64,000 nucleotides of DNA, from NCBI RefSeq assembly GCF_004851605.1, contig NZ_CP031094.1, positions 1 through 64,000 on the forward strand. Direction: 5' to 3'. Shown here in pieces: positions 15,941-24,556 of the stretch (positions are counted from its first letter, which is position 1; every line of letters begins with the position of its first letter). The position numbers and the translations under genes were made by a program. The stretch comes from Hydrocarboniclastica marina. Its GTDB lineage: Bacteria > Pseudomonadota > Gammaproteobacteria > Pseudomonadales > Oleiphilaceae. The notes below the pieces were generated by a model, which did no database searches, was not told where the DNA came from, and worked only from the letters and a program-made list of their open reading frames with translations.

Positions 15941-17794
15941 TTACGCAGCAAGCTCGCTTTCGAACAGATCAAAGTTCTGCTCTCTCTGAACTTCTTGTTC
16001 CTGCCGCGCTTGTTCCATCAGCTTGGTGTGCTCGGATGAGGGGATTGAGTTCTCCAACACGAATTTTTGCACGTCAGCCACGTTCTCTTGGCGTTGCAGT
16101 CGTTTCCAAAATTGACTTCTACGTGCAATACGGTCGTAGTTCCCAATCTGACCTCTACCCACTTTCACGATTCCCCGATCAAGTAGATAGGTCACACCTT
16201 GCTGTACATCGAGCCCGTCAATCTCGTAGAAAAGATCTTCAAACTCAAGCACGAAGCTATTTGCGGTGGCGCCATCAATAGTCAGCTCATCAGACTCCTC
16301 GAAATAGGTTACTCGACGTGTTTCGCCGCTATCAGAATCCACGTAAGCACCAAACCCTGGCTTTCCTGGCCGTCTATAAGGGTTGATTGCTTCTGCAAAA
16401 TGATTCCTTAAGCCGTCAAGTTTCCACGCATGCCCATATTGGCCAACGTAGAAGAACCTCTTTTCCGGAATTTTCTTGGGCGGGAAATCGGTCTTGGACA
16501 CTTCAGGCACAAAGTATCTCCGGCCGAGCTCCCGTATCTCATACCATTCTCTCAACGCTGGAAAAGCGTGATCGAAACAGGCATGAACGCCCCAGGCAAA
16601 GTCGATGGCCACCAGGTTCCTCGGAGTAATCCATTGAAATTGAGGATGAGCCAGCCGCCGGTTCTCGACCGTTGGTTCGACCTCACCACGACAAATCGCC
16701 GCGGCGTGTTCCTCTGCCCTTTCCTCCTCAAGAACATCCAGGGTGATCATGTACCGCAAGATGTCACGGCGCATCCAAGCTGAGTATCCGTCCGGTGACA
16801 GCGAGACATATCCGATCGGTGAAAGGCTCTTTTGAAGCCAGTCTCGACGAGAAAGGTCGTGCTGTGTTCGAACAATGAAGTTCCTGAGCTTGTTAATGCC
16901 TTCCAGATACCCAAATCGACTTGGTTCAGAAGCGATCATAGCTTCCATCGACTTATCTCTGTCGCCGGTAACAGGACATATCCCACAGCCCTGCCGTGCG
17001 CCGCAAGCTGCCCTGTTGCCTCCATCCCCAGAGACAATGACGCAGGTACCCTCATTGGCCGCTTTATAGAGATCCAGGGTGTGATTGAAGTTTTTAACGA
17101 AGGTTTGATAAATACCCTGCCTCGACCGGTCACAGCTGAGCAAGAGGTTCCATACGTCTGTCATTTCCCAGTCAGCTATACAAGCGTTGGTAAAGACCCC
17201 TTCGTCATCCGTTTGGACAAGCGAATGTGCCTTATGCCCTGCCGCTCGCATCCGCTCACCGCGAGCGGCCGATTCGGATTCACGAGTACCAACCAGGATC
17301 ACGAGCTGCTGCTCTTTAGGCAGTTGCTTACGGATTAACCGAAGAGCTTTATGTTGGGGACGCACTTTCCAGTCGACACTGCACTGTCTGTGCTTGGAGT
17401 CCACAAAGATGGGTAACTTTCCGCGTCCGATAGTCGCGTAAAAGAAGGATGAGGCGAGAGCCGGCTCCACAGACAGGATACGCAAAGGCAAACCATGCTG
17501 TTCTACGAAGCTTTCTGCTGCCAGCAACATCTCCCCGGTGTAGGAGTCCATAGCTGGGTTCTCCAGACCACTGTTGCTGTGCGATAAGAAGCATTGTGGT
17601 AGCTGAGTCCCGTTGCTTTTTGCTCGAAGCATAGCCTCAAACATTAGGACCAATACTGCTGAGCTGTCTTTTCCCATTGACGAAGCACAGCAAAGAGAAT
17701 ACCCGGAGTCGAGAAGCCCTATCAGGTGGCTGATGACCATCTCTGCTTTAGCGCGGATACCCTCGAATCGTGAGTTAAAGATTTGAACTGACAT
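15941..17794 (-). CDS. PAPS-reductase/DndC-like PP-loop protein
   Basis: The 617-residue product has a PP-loop near residue 40 ('ASSMGKDSSAVL', a variant of SGGKDS), which binds and adenylylates via ATP in PAPS reductases and DndC-type sulfurtransferases. A Cys cluster 'CGARQGCGICP' around 270 could ligate an iron-sulfur cluster, as in DndC. The C-terminal half (about 330-617) is extra and unassigned. DndC normally works with DndA/DndD/DndE in DNA phosphorothioation, but none of those is nearby, so I infer a stand-alone nucleotide or sulfur chemistry, possibly DNA- or tRNA-directed. It is upstream of the cytosine methyltransferase on the same strand. The leader carries the same two-state hairpin design. 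Confidence 0.8.
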   Translation of the reverse strand: MSVQIFNSRFEGIRAKAEMVISHLIGLLDSGYSLCCASSMGKDSSAVLVLMFEAMLRAKSNGTQLPQCFLSHSNSGLENPAMDSYTGEMLLAAESFVEQHGLPLRILSVEPALASSFFYATIGRGKLPIFVDSKHRQCSVDWKVRPQHKALRLIRKQLPKEQQLVILVGTRESESAARGERMRAAGHKAHSLVQTDDEGVFTNACIADWEMTDVWNLLLSCDRSRQGIYQTFVKNFNHTLDLYKAANEGTCVIVSGDGGNRAACGARQGCGICPVTGDRDKSMEAMIASEPSRFGYLEGINKLRNFIVRTQHDLSRRDWLQKSLSPIGYVSLSPDGYSAWMRRDILRYMITLDVLEEERAEEHAAAICRGEVEPTVENRRLAHPQFQWITPRNLVAIDFAWGVHACFDHAFPALREWYEIRELGRRYFVPEVSKTDFPPKKIPEKRFFYVGQYGHAWKLDGLRNHFAEAINPYRRPGKPGFGAYVDSDSGETRRVTYFEESDELTIDGATANSFVLEFEDLFYEIDGLDVQQGVTYLLDRGIVKVGRGQIGNYDRIARRSQFWKRLQRQENVADVQKFVLENSIPSSEHTKLMEQARQEQEVQREQNFDLFESELAA

Positions 17795-17798
17795 GACT

Positions 17799-17847
17799 GT
17801 CTCCTAAGTAAGAGGAGACAATTCCCCTTCCGGGGATAATTGTCCCC
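17799..17847 (-). promoter_or_regulatory. Two-state leader, DndC-like gene
   Basis: On the mRNA GGGGACAATT (17847-17838) pairs with AATTGTCTCC (17823-17814), enclosing CCCC-GGAA-GGGG. Alternatively GTCTCC (17819-17814) pairs perfectly with GGAGAC (17804-17799), the Shine-Dalgarno 6 bases before ATG. The two pairings share GTCTCC. Confidence 0.6.
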
Positions 17848-17959
17848 AGGGGGTTAACCGATGATTTTGCAAAAACGTTATGCTGATTTGCCTATTGGCC
17901 AGGCCAGCTGCCTGATTCTCTCCGTGAGGAGCGAGAATTCGGATTTGTGTCTTTAGCGT

Positions 17960-18172
17960 TTATCTAGCTGTTTTCAACATCGCCGTGGATCTCGGGCAAC
18001 GATCGGCCGCCAGTTGCTCTTCAATAGCGACTAAACGCTTTTGTAGCTTGCTGTCATACCAGGCCACTTCTTGATCGGTAAACTTGATGCCTATCCTGAA
18101 TGCACCTTCCCATTCCCGGGAATAGCACAATTTCCCTGGGACGCACCTGGCTGATAACACGTCATTAGACAA
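17960..18172 (-). CDS. Unidentified 70-residue protein
   Basis: A small frame with a TTG start 2 bases after the stop of the lipoprotein gene, probably translated by coupling. The product is charged, with two Cys near the start ('SARCVPGKLCYSREWEG') and a helical C-terminal half. The start is uncertain. No family recognised. Confidence 0.45.
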   Translation of the reverse strand: MSNDVLSARCVPGKLCYSREWEGAFRIGIKFTDQEVAWYDSKLQKRLVAIEEQLAADRCPRSTAMLKTAR

Positions 18173-18174
18173 AC

Positions 18175-18423
18175 TTATGTCGACATCTGCACCCCTTTAA
18201 AAACGTGGCTTATTCCCTTTCCACCCTCAAGCAAAACCCCTTCGAATTCATAAGAATTGAATCTGTGCTTTATTAGGGCGGTCGCATACTCCGAGTTTCC
18301 TGCTATTTTGACGACCAGCCCGTGGCCCATTTTCATCTTTTCTGACTGTTCGTAGACCGCTTCAGGCTCACTACATCCGGCCAAGAAAGCCGCGCAGAAC
18401 AAGCTGACTATAAGTTTTTTCAT
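18175..18423 (-). CDS. Small lipoprotein
   Basis: The 82-residue product has a signal peptide and lipobox 'AAFLAGCSEP' (Cys at about 17), followed by a short domain ('GHGLVVKIAGNSEYATALIKHRFNSYEFEGVLLEGGKGI'). Small plasmid lipoproteins often serve in entry exclusion or transfer, but there is no specific evidence here. GGAG lies 7-8 bases before ATG 18423. First gene of a pair with the 70-residue protein. Confidence 0.65.
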   Translation of the reverse strand: MKKLIVSLFCAAFLAGCSEPEAVYEQSEKMKMGHGLVVKIAGNSEYATALIKHRFNSYEFEGVLLEGGKGISHVFKGVQMST

Positions 18424-18479
18424 CAGGTTCTCCAGGTTGATTCAGATTCAGTTTAATCGATAGGAAGAATGCGCAACTG

Positions 18480-18640
18480 CACGGGCGAGAAGCGCCCGTG
18501 TGAGACGCTTTATCCGCTGGGCGAAAGTGAGGTGCTTAACAACTCGGTAGCGGCGCCTGATTCGCCACTACCGAGTTTGGCGCCGAGCCCGTAAACCGAG
18601 CTCGGCAAGAATAGGGCCGGACGGCCGAGAGAGCGTCCGG
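18480..18640. ncRNA. Four consecutive stem-loops, possible structured RNA
   Basis: Within 160 bases there are four near-perfect stems: CACGGGCG/CGCCCGTG (18480-18500), AACTCGGTAG/CTACCGAGTT with an inner GGCG/CGCC (18541-18577), GCCGAGC/GCTCGGC (18582-18606) and CCGGACG/CGTCCGG (18617-18640). No reading frame explains them. The whole 18424-18770 interval has no other gene. Orientation is unknown. It could be a small RNA, a recombination substrate or a transfer/replication site. Confidence 0.4.
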
Positions 18641-18836
18641 GCGGAGGTGAAATGGGGGGCATCACCGTCCGCAAAAACATTATCGCCGTTGGTACTTCGG
18701 GATTCCCCCGTGTTAACGGCTTTTTCTTTACTTAGCGTCAAAGTATACGGGCTTAGAAGACAAGTGCTTCTTGCTGACCCAAGATGTTCACTACCCCTAT
18801 ACTTGGCTCTTCAATGCTTACGCTAGCCGAGAGGTT

Positions 18837-19307
18837 ATGCAGCTGTCTATTTCCAAAACACGGTTGGTGTTGCCGCTCAGCGAACCCGAGACTCAGGACG
18901 TCATTACTTCGAATGACATCAGGGACTGGGCGGAAGGCACCGAAACAGCCAAGCTCGCAACCGCATTCCTTATATTGTCTATCCCTTCTATGCCACCCGG
19001 CGCGAACCTACCTGTTCGCGCTGAGCGAGGGCTTGCGGAACTCATAGAATCAACGAGAACGGCCAGTGGTCGGAGGCGGCTCAACGAGGCATTTCTGGAA
19101 AAATGGTCTGCGGATGACTTCTCTGAGGGTCTTAGGCTGCTGCCCTACTGCGGCATAAACCTCATCAAAGCGACCGGCAGCGGCAGTAAAGAGTACCTGT
19201 GCTCGGGTTCTTGGCATTATCATCACGCAAGGTTAAACAAGAGAAATTTCAGTTTAGATTCAGTTTTACCTGCCACCTTCTCTACAACTGTATATCTTGG
19301 GTTTTAG
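18837..19307 (+). CDS. Uncertain hypothetical gene at island boundary
   Basis: The frame from MQLSISKTRLVLPL runs 156 codons. Residues 1-120 read like a real protein ('DVITSNDIRDWAEGTETAKLATAFLILS', 'RAERGLAELIESTRTASGRRRLNEAFLEKWSADDF'), but the last 35 or so are unlike coding sequence. Together with the change of gene content just downstream, this suggests a backbone gene whose 3' end was replaced when the ergothioneine/copper island entered. No convincing Shine-Dalgarno. A longer TTG-initiated version from 18771 is possible. Confidence 0.35.
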   Translation: MQLSISKTRLVLPLSEPETQDVITSNDIRDWAEGTETAKLATAFLILSIPSMPPGANLPVRAERGLAELIESTRTASGRRRLNEAFLEKWSADDFSEGLRLLPYCGINLIKATGSGSKEYLCSGSWHYHHARLNKRNFSLDSVLPATFSTTVYLGF

Positions 19308-19360
19308 GAGTCTTCGAGACGGCAACTGAAAGCCAAACCGAACAAGCAAGGATGCAAGTC

Positions 19361-20644
19361 ATGCTAAAACAAGCGCCTTTGAACAACAGCTTCAGGTTCA
19401 GGCAAGTTCGTGAGCAGACAGAACTGTTATGCGCTTCTCTCAGCGCCGAGGATTGCAACCTTCAGGCAATGCCTTACACCAGTCCCTTAAAGTGGCATCT
19501 CGCCCATACTACTTGGTTTTTTGAGACGTTCATTCTCACCCCTTTCAGTCCGGGTTACCGGCACTACGACGAAAGCTTTCAGGTCCTGTTCAATTCCTAC
19601 TATAACGGTATCGGCAAACAGCATCCTCGCTCGCAACGGCACCTGCTGTCCCGGCCGGGACTCAACGAAGTCCTGGAATATCGGCAGCACGTCAATAAGG
19701 CCATGTCAGCCCTACTGGACCAGCCGGCCCATGCCGACCAGGGTGAGATATCGAGTCGGCTCGACCTCGGACTCAACCATGAGCAACAGCACCAAGAACT
19801 GATGCTCACCGACCTCAAGTACAATCTCGGCTGCAATCCGCTCGCGCCTTTCTACATGCAGGCCGAACTACCGGAACGGGAACCTGGCGAAGCCGGCTTC
19901 GAATTCTATAAAGGCGGATTAGTGGACGTAGGTCAGCCTGCGGACGACGGCTTTGGCTTCGACAATGAGCGCCCACCGCATAAAGCGTGGCTAGAGCCTT
20001 TCGCCCTGGGCAGAAAGCTGGTCACTAACGGGGAATACGGTGAATTCATCGCGGATGGAGGCTACCGCCGCCCCGAGCTCTGGCTCTCCGATGGCTGGAG
20101 CACGGTGCAGGAGCAGAACTGGACCCAGCCCCTTTACTGGGATCTGGATGCCGACTCACCTTCAGTCTTCACCCTTCATGGCCAGCAACCGTTGCGCAAC
20201 GAGTATCCAGTCTGCCATCTGAGCTATTTCGAAGCCGATGCCTACGCCCGCTGGGCTGGCGCACGCCTCCCCACAGAAGAAGAGTGGGAGCATGCCTGCC
20301 GGCAGTCCCACAAACCACAGCAGGGGCGGGAAACCGACTTCAATCTCAAACGCCTGCAGCCCACTGGCACCACACCAAACAAGGGGCTACGGGATCTATT
20401 CGGACAGGTCTGGCAATGGACCTCCTCGGCCTACCGGGCTTATCCGGGCTATCGGGTTACGCCAGGCGCCCTGGGCGAGTACAACGGCAAATTTATGTGT
20501 AACCAGTTTGTCCTTCGCGGTAGCTCTTGTGCGACGCCGCCACGCCACAGTCGCGCTAGCTACCGAAACTTTTTCTACGCCGCAGACCGGTGGCAGTTCA
20601 CCGGTCTGCGGCTAGCGCGAGATGCTATGCCTGGTGCGTCCTGA
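19361..20644 (+). CDS. egtB: Ergothioneine biosynthesis protein EgtB
   Basis: The 427-residue product has the EgtB arrangement: an N-terminal DinB-like domain with the iron ligand set ('KWHLAHTTWFFE' and 'LGLNHEQQHQELMLTDLKYN', HxxxHxE), then a C-terminal formylglycine-generating-enzyme-like domain ('KLVTNGEYGEF', 'LPTEEEWEHAC', 'FGQVWQWTSSAY', 'FVLRGSS'). EgtB is the non-haem iron sulfoxide synthase that joins hercynine with (gamma-glutamyl)cysteine. Start 19361 has AGGA 8 bases upstream; ATG 19352 is an alternative. The upstream extension of the frame is not protein-like. It forms an operon with EgtD. Cytosolic. Confidence 0.93.
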   Translation: MLKQAPLNNSFRFRQVREQTELLCASLSAEDCNLQAMPYTSPLKWHLAHTTWFFETFILTPFSPGYRHYDESFQVLFNSYYNGIGKQHPRSQRHLLSRPGLNEVLEYRQHVNKAMSALLDQPAHADQGEISSRLDLGLNHEQQHQELMLTDLKYNLGCNPLAPFYMQAELPEREPGEAGFEFYKGGLVDVGQPADDGFGFDNERPPHKAWLEPFALGRKLVTNGEYGEFIADGGYRRPELWLSDGWSTVQEQNWTQPLYWDLDADSPSVFTLHGQQPLRNEYPVCHLSYFEADAYARWAGARLPTEEEWEHACRQSHKPQQGRETDFNLKRLQPTGTTPNKGLRDLFGQVWQWTSSAYRAYPGYRVTPGALGEYNGKFMCNQFVLRGSSCATPPRHSRASYRNFFYAADRWQFTGLRLARDAMPGAS

Positions 20645-20731
20645 CGGTTTTCGGCCCCGTAGACCTGACTCTGCAGCTGCCCTGCCGCTTGAGGTCTCCG
20701 CAGGGGTCTGAACGGGGCAAGGCGTAGAGCA

Positions 20732-21826
20732 ATGGATCAGCAAGACAATAAGGTTCCGGGACCGGAACCAAAGGACTCACCCCTCTATCGCAGGAGCGTA
20801 CTTTTGGAAACTCTCGCCAAGCATCGTAATACCAATCTGGCCCTTAACCCGGCCTCCAACCAAGAGAGCCCACCCAATCTTCGGGTGCACCACTTACACG
20901 ATCCGGTCGATGACGACCTGGAGCTGGTCAGAAGCGGTATGTCAGCTGCGCAACCCTGGCTGCATCCCAAATTTTTCTACGATGCCAGAGGCTCAGCCCT
21001 GTTCGATGCCATTACCGCAACGCCCGAGTATTACCCTACCCGCACCGAGGCAGCCATCTTTGCCAGGCACATAGACGAGATGTTGGCCTACGTCGATGAT
21101 CGCAACGTCCTTGTAGAGCCGGGGAGCGGCAATTGCGACAAGGCGTTGACTCTTCTGCGCGATGAAAAGCTGACTCATTATGCCCCGATCGAGATCTCCC
21201 GGGATTTTCTTGTTAAGTGCTGCAGACGCCTGGCTTCATCTCACCCCAACCTGTTAGTAGACGCCATCTGCGGTGACTTCACGCGCTCGCATATCCTGCC
21301 CGACTCGATCCCAGACGAAGGCCGGCTGATTTTCTTCCCCGGGTCGACTATCGGCAATTTCGATCCGCAGCATGCCCAGGCTCTGCTTCAGAATTTCCGC
21401 GGGCTGGCCGGACCATCAGGAGGGCATCTACTGATAGGCACCGACCTGCCCAAAGACCAAGCAACCCTTGAGGCCGCCTACAACGACGCACAGGGACTCA
21501 CCGCGCAGTTCAATCTGAACATGCTGGTACACCTCAACCAAAGGCTTGATTGTCGCTTCCTGAGAGAAGACTTCGTCCATAAGGCGTTTTACAACGCGGA
21601 CCTGGGCCGCATCGAGATGCACTTGGTCTGCAAACGCGACACCCCTGTTCGCGTCGGCGAAGACCAGTTCAGTCTTGCAGCGGGGCAAAGCATCCACACT
21701 GAAAGCTCTTACAAGTACGCGCCCAATACGTTTCTGAAACTCGCTCAAGGGGCGGGGTTTGAGCCGGTAGCCCATTGGACCGATCCAAAGGAGTGGTTTG
21801 CGGTCCATCTGATGCGGGCGGTCTAG
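20732..21826 (+). CDS. egtD: L-histidine N-alpha-methyltransferase EgtD
   Basis: The 364-residue product matches EgtD: 'KFFYDARGSALFDAITATPEYYPTRTE' near 80, the AdoMet motif 'VLVEPGSGNCDKALTLL' near 128, 'LIFFPGSTIGNF' near 202 and 'LLIGTDLPKD' near 235. The enzyme trimethylates histidine to hercynine, the EgtB substrate. The first 45 residues are an extra polar N-terminus compared with usual ~320-residue EgtD proteins. It lies 87 bases after egtB on the same strand, so the two make ergothioneine from histidine together with a thiol donor. A weak AAGG precedes ATG. Confidence 0.93.
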   Translation: MDQQDNKVPGPEPKDSPLYRRSVLLETLAKHRNTNLALNPASNQESPPNLRVHHLHDPVDDDLELVRSGMSAAQPWLHPKFFYDARGSALFDAITATPEYYPTRTEAAIFARHIDEMLAYVDDRNVLVEPGSGNCDKALTLLRDEKLTHYAPIEISRDFLVKCCRRLASSHPNLLVDAICGDFTRSHILPDSIPDEGRLIFFPGSTIGNFDPQHAQALLQNFRGLAGPSGGHLLIGTDLPKDQATLEAAYNDAQGLTAQFNLNMLVHLNQRLDCRFLREDFVHKAFYNADLGRIEMHLVCKRDTPVRVGEDQFSLAAGQSIHTESSYKYAPNTFLKLAQGAGFEPVAHWTDPKEWFAVHLMRAV

Positions 21827-22192
21827 TATCTTCGTGCTGAAAGGAACACCACGGGATTTCCCAGTAGCCAAGAGGCAAGAGGCAAGAGGCAAGAGTCTAA
21901 GAACTGTAGCGGGGCCGATCGCAATGATTCGCTAGCAATCTCTGCTACCGGAGTTCCCGTAGCAAGGCCGGCTCGAGTAAATGAGTTATGCTGTTAGCTC
22001 GCCGCGCAGGTGTGTTTTGGTAGCGCCTGGATAGCCGCTCTGGTTTCCTGCGGCTGATAGGAAGCACCGACACCGGTAGTCAATTAGGAGACTTGCCCTC
22101 TTGTTCGACAATCTTCGGTCACAGCCCTGTATGTCGACTAAGAACGAACCTCGGAGCGGGCTCTCCGCGACCTGAACGCGCTACAGCAAGCA
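21827..22192. other. Intergenic region with 7-bp tandem repeat
   Basis: 366 bases between egtD and the sensor kinase. It contains nearly four tandem copies of CAAGAGG (21869-21895). No gene or clear terminator is visible otherwise. Confidence 0.6.
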
Positions 22193-23530
22193 CTAAGTTT
22201 TGGTTAAATTGATTCTCACCAGCAACCCGCCCAGTCTACCATCTGAAAACACGAGGTGGCCGTTGTATCTCTCCACGATGTCTCGCACTATCGCCAGGCC
22301 GAGCCCGTGCCCTTCAGTCTGCTCATCAAGGCGCAGTCCTCGACTGCCCAAGCCAGCCCGAGCAGAAGGCTCGACACCGGGTCCATCATCCTCTACCTCT
22401 AAAACGAGTTCGTTTTGACTTTGGGTTAGTCTGACGAGCACCTCGGATTTAGCCCACTTTCCGGCGTTATCAACAAGGTTGCCGATTAACTCACTGAAAT
22501 CGTGCTCCTCTACCGGCCATCGCGGCTGCTCCAGGTCCGTTTCCATGTGAAACTGCTTGTTTTCGTAGAGCCTGCCCAGCATCCAGACAATTTCCCGCAC
22601 CTGGGTCTCAGGCGCTGCGGTCTTTCCGGCCTGGGGGCCCGCAAAGCTACTGCGGTGCATTTCGGCTTCCAGTTGGCTGTCCAGGTCGACCAGACGAGAG
22701 ACCATCTGCTCCCGCAGGGGCCCTTCGACCGGTGTATCCCGATCAGCCAGAATTTGTGTCAAGGCAGCGATTGGCGTTTTGATACTGTGGGATAAATTAG
22801 CCATTCCCTGGCGGGACCGTTCCAGACGAGTGTCCAGCGTGTCCAGCAAGCGGTTCAGCTCGAAAATGAGGCCCTCGAACTCATTAGGCACATATAAGCT
22901 GAGGCGGTCGCGGGCCCCGGCTCGCAAATCACCCAGCTCTCGTTGGAGCTGCTTCACAGGCCTTAACGCAATATGCACCGCAAGTAGAATCAGCAGGACG
23001 AGAAATAGCAGTAGCGCGGCGGAGACGACAGCAGTCCAGAGATGCAGTTCCTGCTGGCTGTCTGCCAACAAACTATAGTCTTCAGCTACGATAATCACTA
23101 TTGGCTCACCCGCCATTTCGAACGCCTTACGAAAGGCGAGAAAACTCGCACCGGTTTCATCCCCCTCGATCGTCAGGAAGTTCGTCTGCGGATTCTGGAG
23201 CCAGGGCTGGAATTTGTCTTGCCGGCTTGGGTGGGAGAAAGCGACTCTATCGCCAATACGCAACGCAAAGGTGTGGTGAAAAACCTCATGGAAGTAGCTA
23301 TCTGCGAGCAGTGCGGCATCAAAGTCGGGATATGTTTGCCGGACTTGTCGCTCCAGAAATTCTGCTTCCTGATGCAGACGCTCGTGGACAAAGTCCCGCG
23401 ACATCTGCTCTAGCAAAAAGCCGTGGATCAGCCAGGCCACTCCCATAAAGACGATGGCGGACGGTAAAAGCCACCAGAGCAGTGTTGTGCGAAGGGAGCG
23501 GGTGACCTTACTGGGACGTATCGAAAACAT
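22193..23530 (-). CDS. Sensor histidine kinase, copper-linked
   Basis: The 445-residue product has two membrane segments (about 17-36 and 162-186) flanking a periplasmic sensor of about 125 residues, a HAMP-like linker, a dimerisation box with the phospho-acceptor His ('ANLSHSIKTPIAAL', about residue 248), and ATPase motifs N ('LIGNLVDNAGKWAKS'), G1 ('DDGPGV') and G2 ('GHGLGLAIVRDIV'). This is a PhoQ/CusS-type kinase. It overlaps the response regulator gene by 23 bases. The neighbouring CopI/CopA/CopB-like genes on the opposite strand suggest it senses periplasmic copper (inference). Confidence 0.88.
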   Translation of the reverse strand: MFSIRPSKVTRSLRTTLLWWLLPSAIVFMGVAWLIHGFLLEQMSRDFVHERLHQEAEFLERQVRQTYPDFDAALLADSYFHEVFHHTFALRIGDRVAFSHPSRQDKFQPWLQNPQTNFLTIEGDETGASFLAFRKAFEMAGEPIVIIVAEDYSLLADSQQELHLWTAVVSAALLLFLVLLILLAVHIALRPVKQLQRELGDLRAGARDRLSLYVPNEFEGLIFELNRLLDTLDTRLERSRQGMANLSHSIKTPIAALTQILADRDTPVEGPLREQMVSRLVDLDSQLEAEMHRSSFAGPQAGKTAAPETQVREIVWMLGRLYENKQFHMETDLEQPRWPVEEHDFSELIGNLVDNAGKWAKSEVLVRLTQSQNELVLEVEDDGPGVEPSARAGLGSRGLRLDEQTEGHGLGLAIVRDIVERYNGHLVFSDGRLGGLLVRINLTKT

Positions 23531-24173
23531 AGCCCTGACCGCGTAACGTTGTAATGGAATCCCGTCCGATCAGACGGCGTAGCCGGCGGATGTACGCTTC
23601 GATGACGTTGTGCGAGGGGTCGGCATCCAGGTTGTAGAGTTGTTCCAATAGCTCTTCTTTAGAAAAAATTCGCCCCGGCCTCGCCATCAGGCAACGCAGC
23701 AGCCGAAATTCGGTCCCCGTGAGGCCATGCCAAGCCCCTTCGGGTGTCCTGACTCGCTTGCGTTCCTCATCCAACTCGAACCCCGAAGCTTGCAGCACTT
23801 TGTGGACACGGCCCTCGCTGCGTCGAATCAAGGCATTAATGCGAGCGACTAGCTCCTCGGCATGAAAGGGTTTCGCCAGATAATCGTCAGCTCCGGCCTT
23901 GAGGCCATTGACTTTGTCCTGCCAGCCGCCCCGCGCCGTTAGTAGCAGCACGGGCACCTCCGACCGGGCCTGGCGCCAGGTTTCGAGCACTTCAAGCCCG
24001 CTACCGTCCGGTAGGCCTATGTCGAGGACGGCCGCGCGGTAATCCTCCTGTAAGCCCATGGCTCTGGCGTTCTGGGCAGAGCTGACGTGGTCCACGGCAA
24101 ACCCGGCCGACCGTAGAAAGCGGGTCAGGCTGAGCGCCAGCATTTCATCGTCTTCGACGAGCAACAGCCGCAT
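23508..24173 (-). CDS. OmpR-family response regulator, copper-linked
   Basis: The 221-residue product has a receiver domain (acidic 'EDDE' at 7-10, phospho-acceptor Asp in 'AAVLDIGLPDG' about 51, Lys in 'YLAKPF' about 101) and a winged-helix DNA-binding domain from about 125 ('LTGTEFRLLRCLMARPGRIFSKEELLEQLY', 'NVIEAYIRRLRRLIG'). It is transcribed divergently from the copper genes, so the 383-base gap probably contains its operators. Partner of the kinase that overlaps its 3' end. CopR/CusR-type assignment is by context. Confidence 0.9.
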   Translation of the reverse strand: MRLLLVEDDEMLALSLTRFLRSAGFAVDHVSSAQNARAMGLQEDYRAAVLDIGLPDGSGLEVLETWRQARSEVPVLLLTARGGWQDKVNGLKAGADDYLAKPFHAEELVARINALIRRSEGRVHKVLQASGFELDEERKRVRTPEGAWHGLTGTEFRLLRCLMARPGRIFSKEELLEQLYNLDADPSHNVIEAYIRRLRRLIGRDSITTLRGQGYVFDTSQ

Positions 24174-24556
24174 GGTGAACTCCTCTCATCACTTCGAAAT
24201 TGCCAATGCTGTCGCCGTCAGCGAGCTGGCGTTAACTTACAGCGTGACATTGTCCTCCTAAACCTGAATCCGAACTGAAAAACCTATCAAGCGATGCCTC
24301 ATTTCAAAATCGCCCTGGCGCGGCTGTGCAAAGCCAGGTCTGTACGCACTATGCCCTTAAACCGGTCCAATGGCCTGAGATCAGTCGATTGTCACCAGTC
24401 TTCCCAGATTTTCAGCAAGGGTTCAGCTTGATCTGGCATCTTGTGGCCTGTTCAGTCCGGGGTGGCCCTTTGTCCTGCTACTTGTGCAGGGGTTGCCGTC
24501 CCTTCGGTGGGCACTACGACCACCGAACGACTTACTTACCCAGGAGTTAAAACCCG
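24174..24556. promoter_or_regulatory. Divergent control region of copper genes
   Basis: 383 bases between the response regulator and the cupredoxin gene. TGACATTGTC at 24245-24254 partly resembles the TGACAA..TTGTCA dyads of CusR/CopR boxes. No reading frame with coding character. Confidence 0.35.

Noticed and set aside
18531-18720. Integron attC-like site (GCTTAAC near 18534)
   Set aside because: No matching GTTRRRY partner at the right distance and no integron cassette or integrase nearby; tyrosine recombinase at 8089 is not IntI-like by eye.
24480-24550. Hairpin GTCCCTTCGGTGGGCAC upstream of the cupredoxin gene as a riboswitch
   Set aside because: Short imperfect stem, no conserved aptamer pattern visible.
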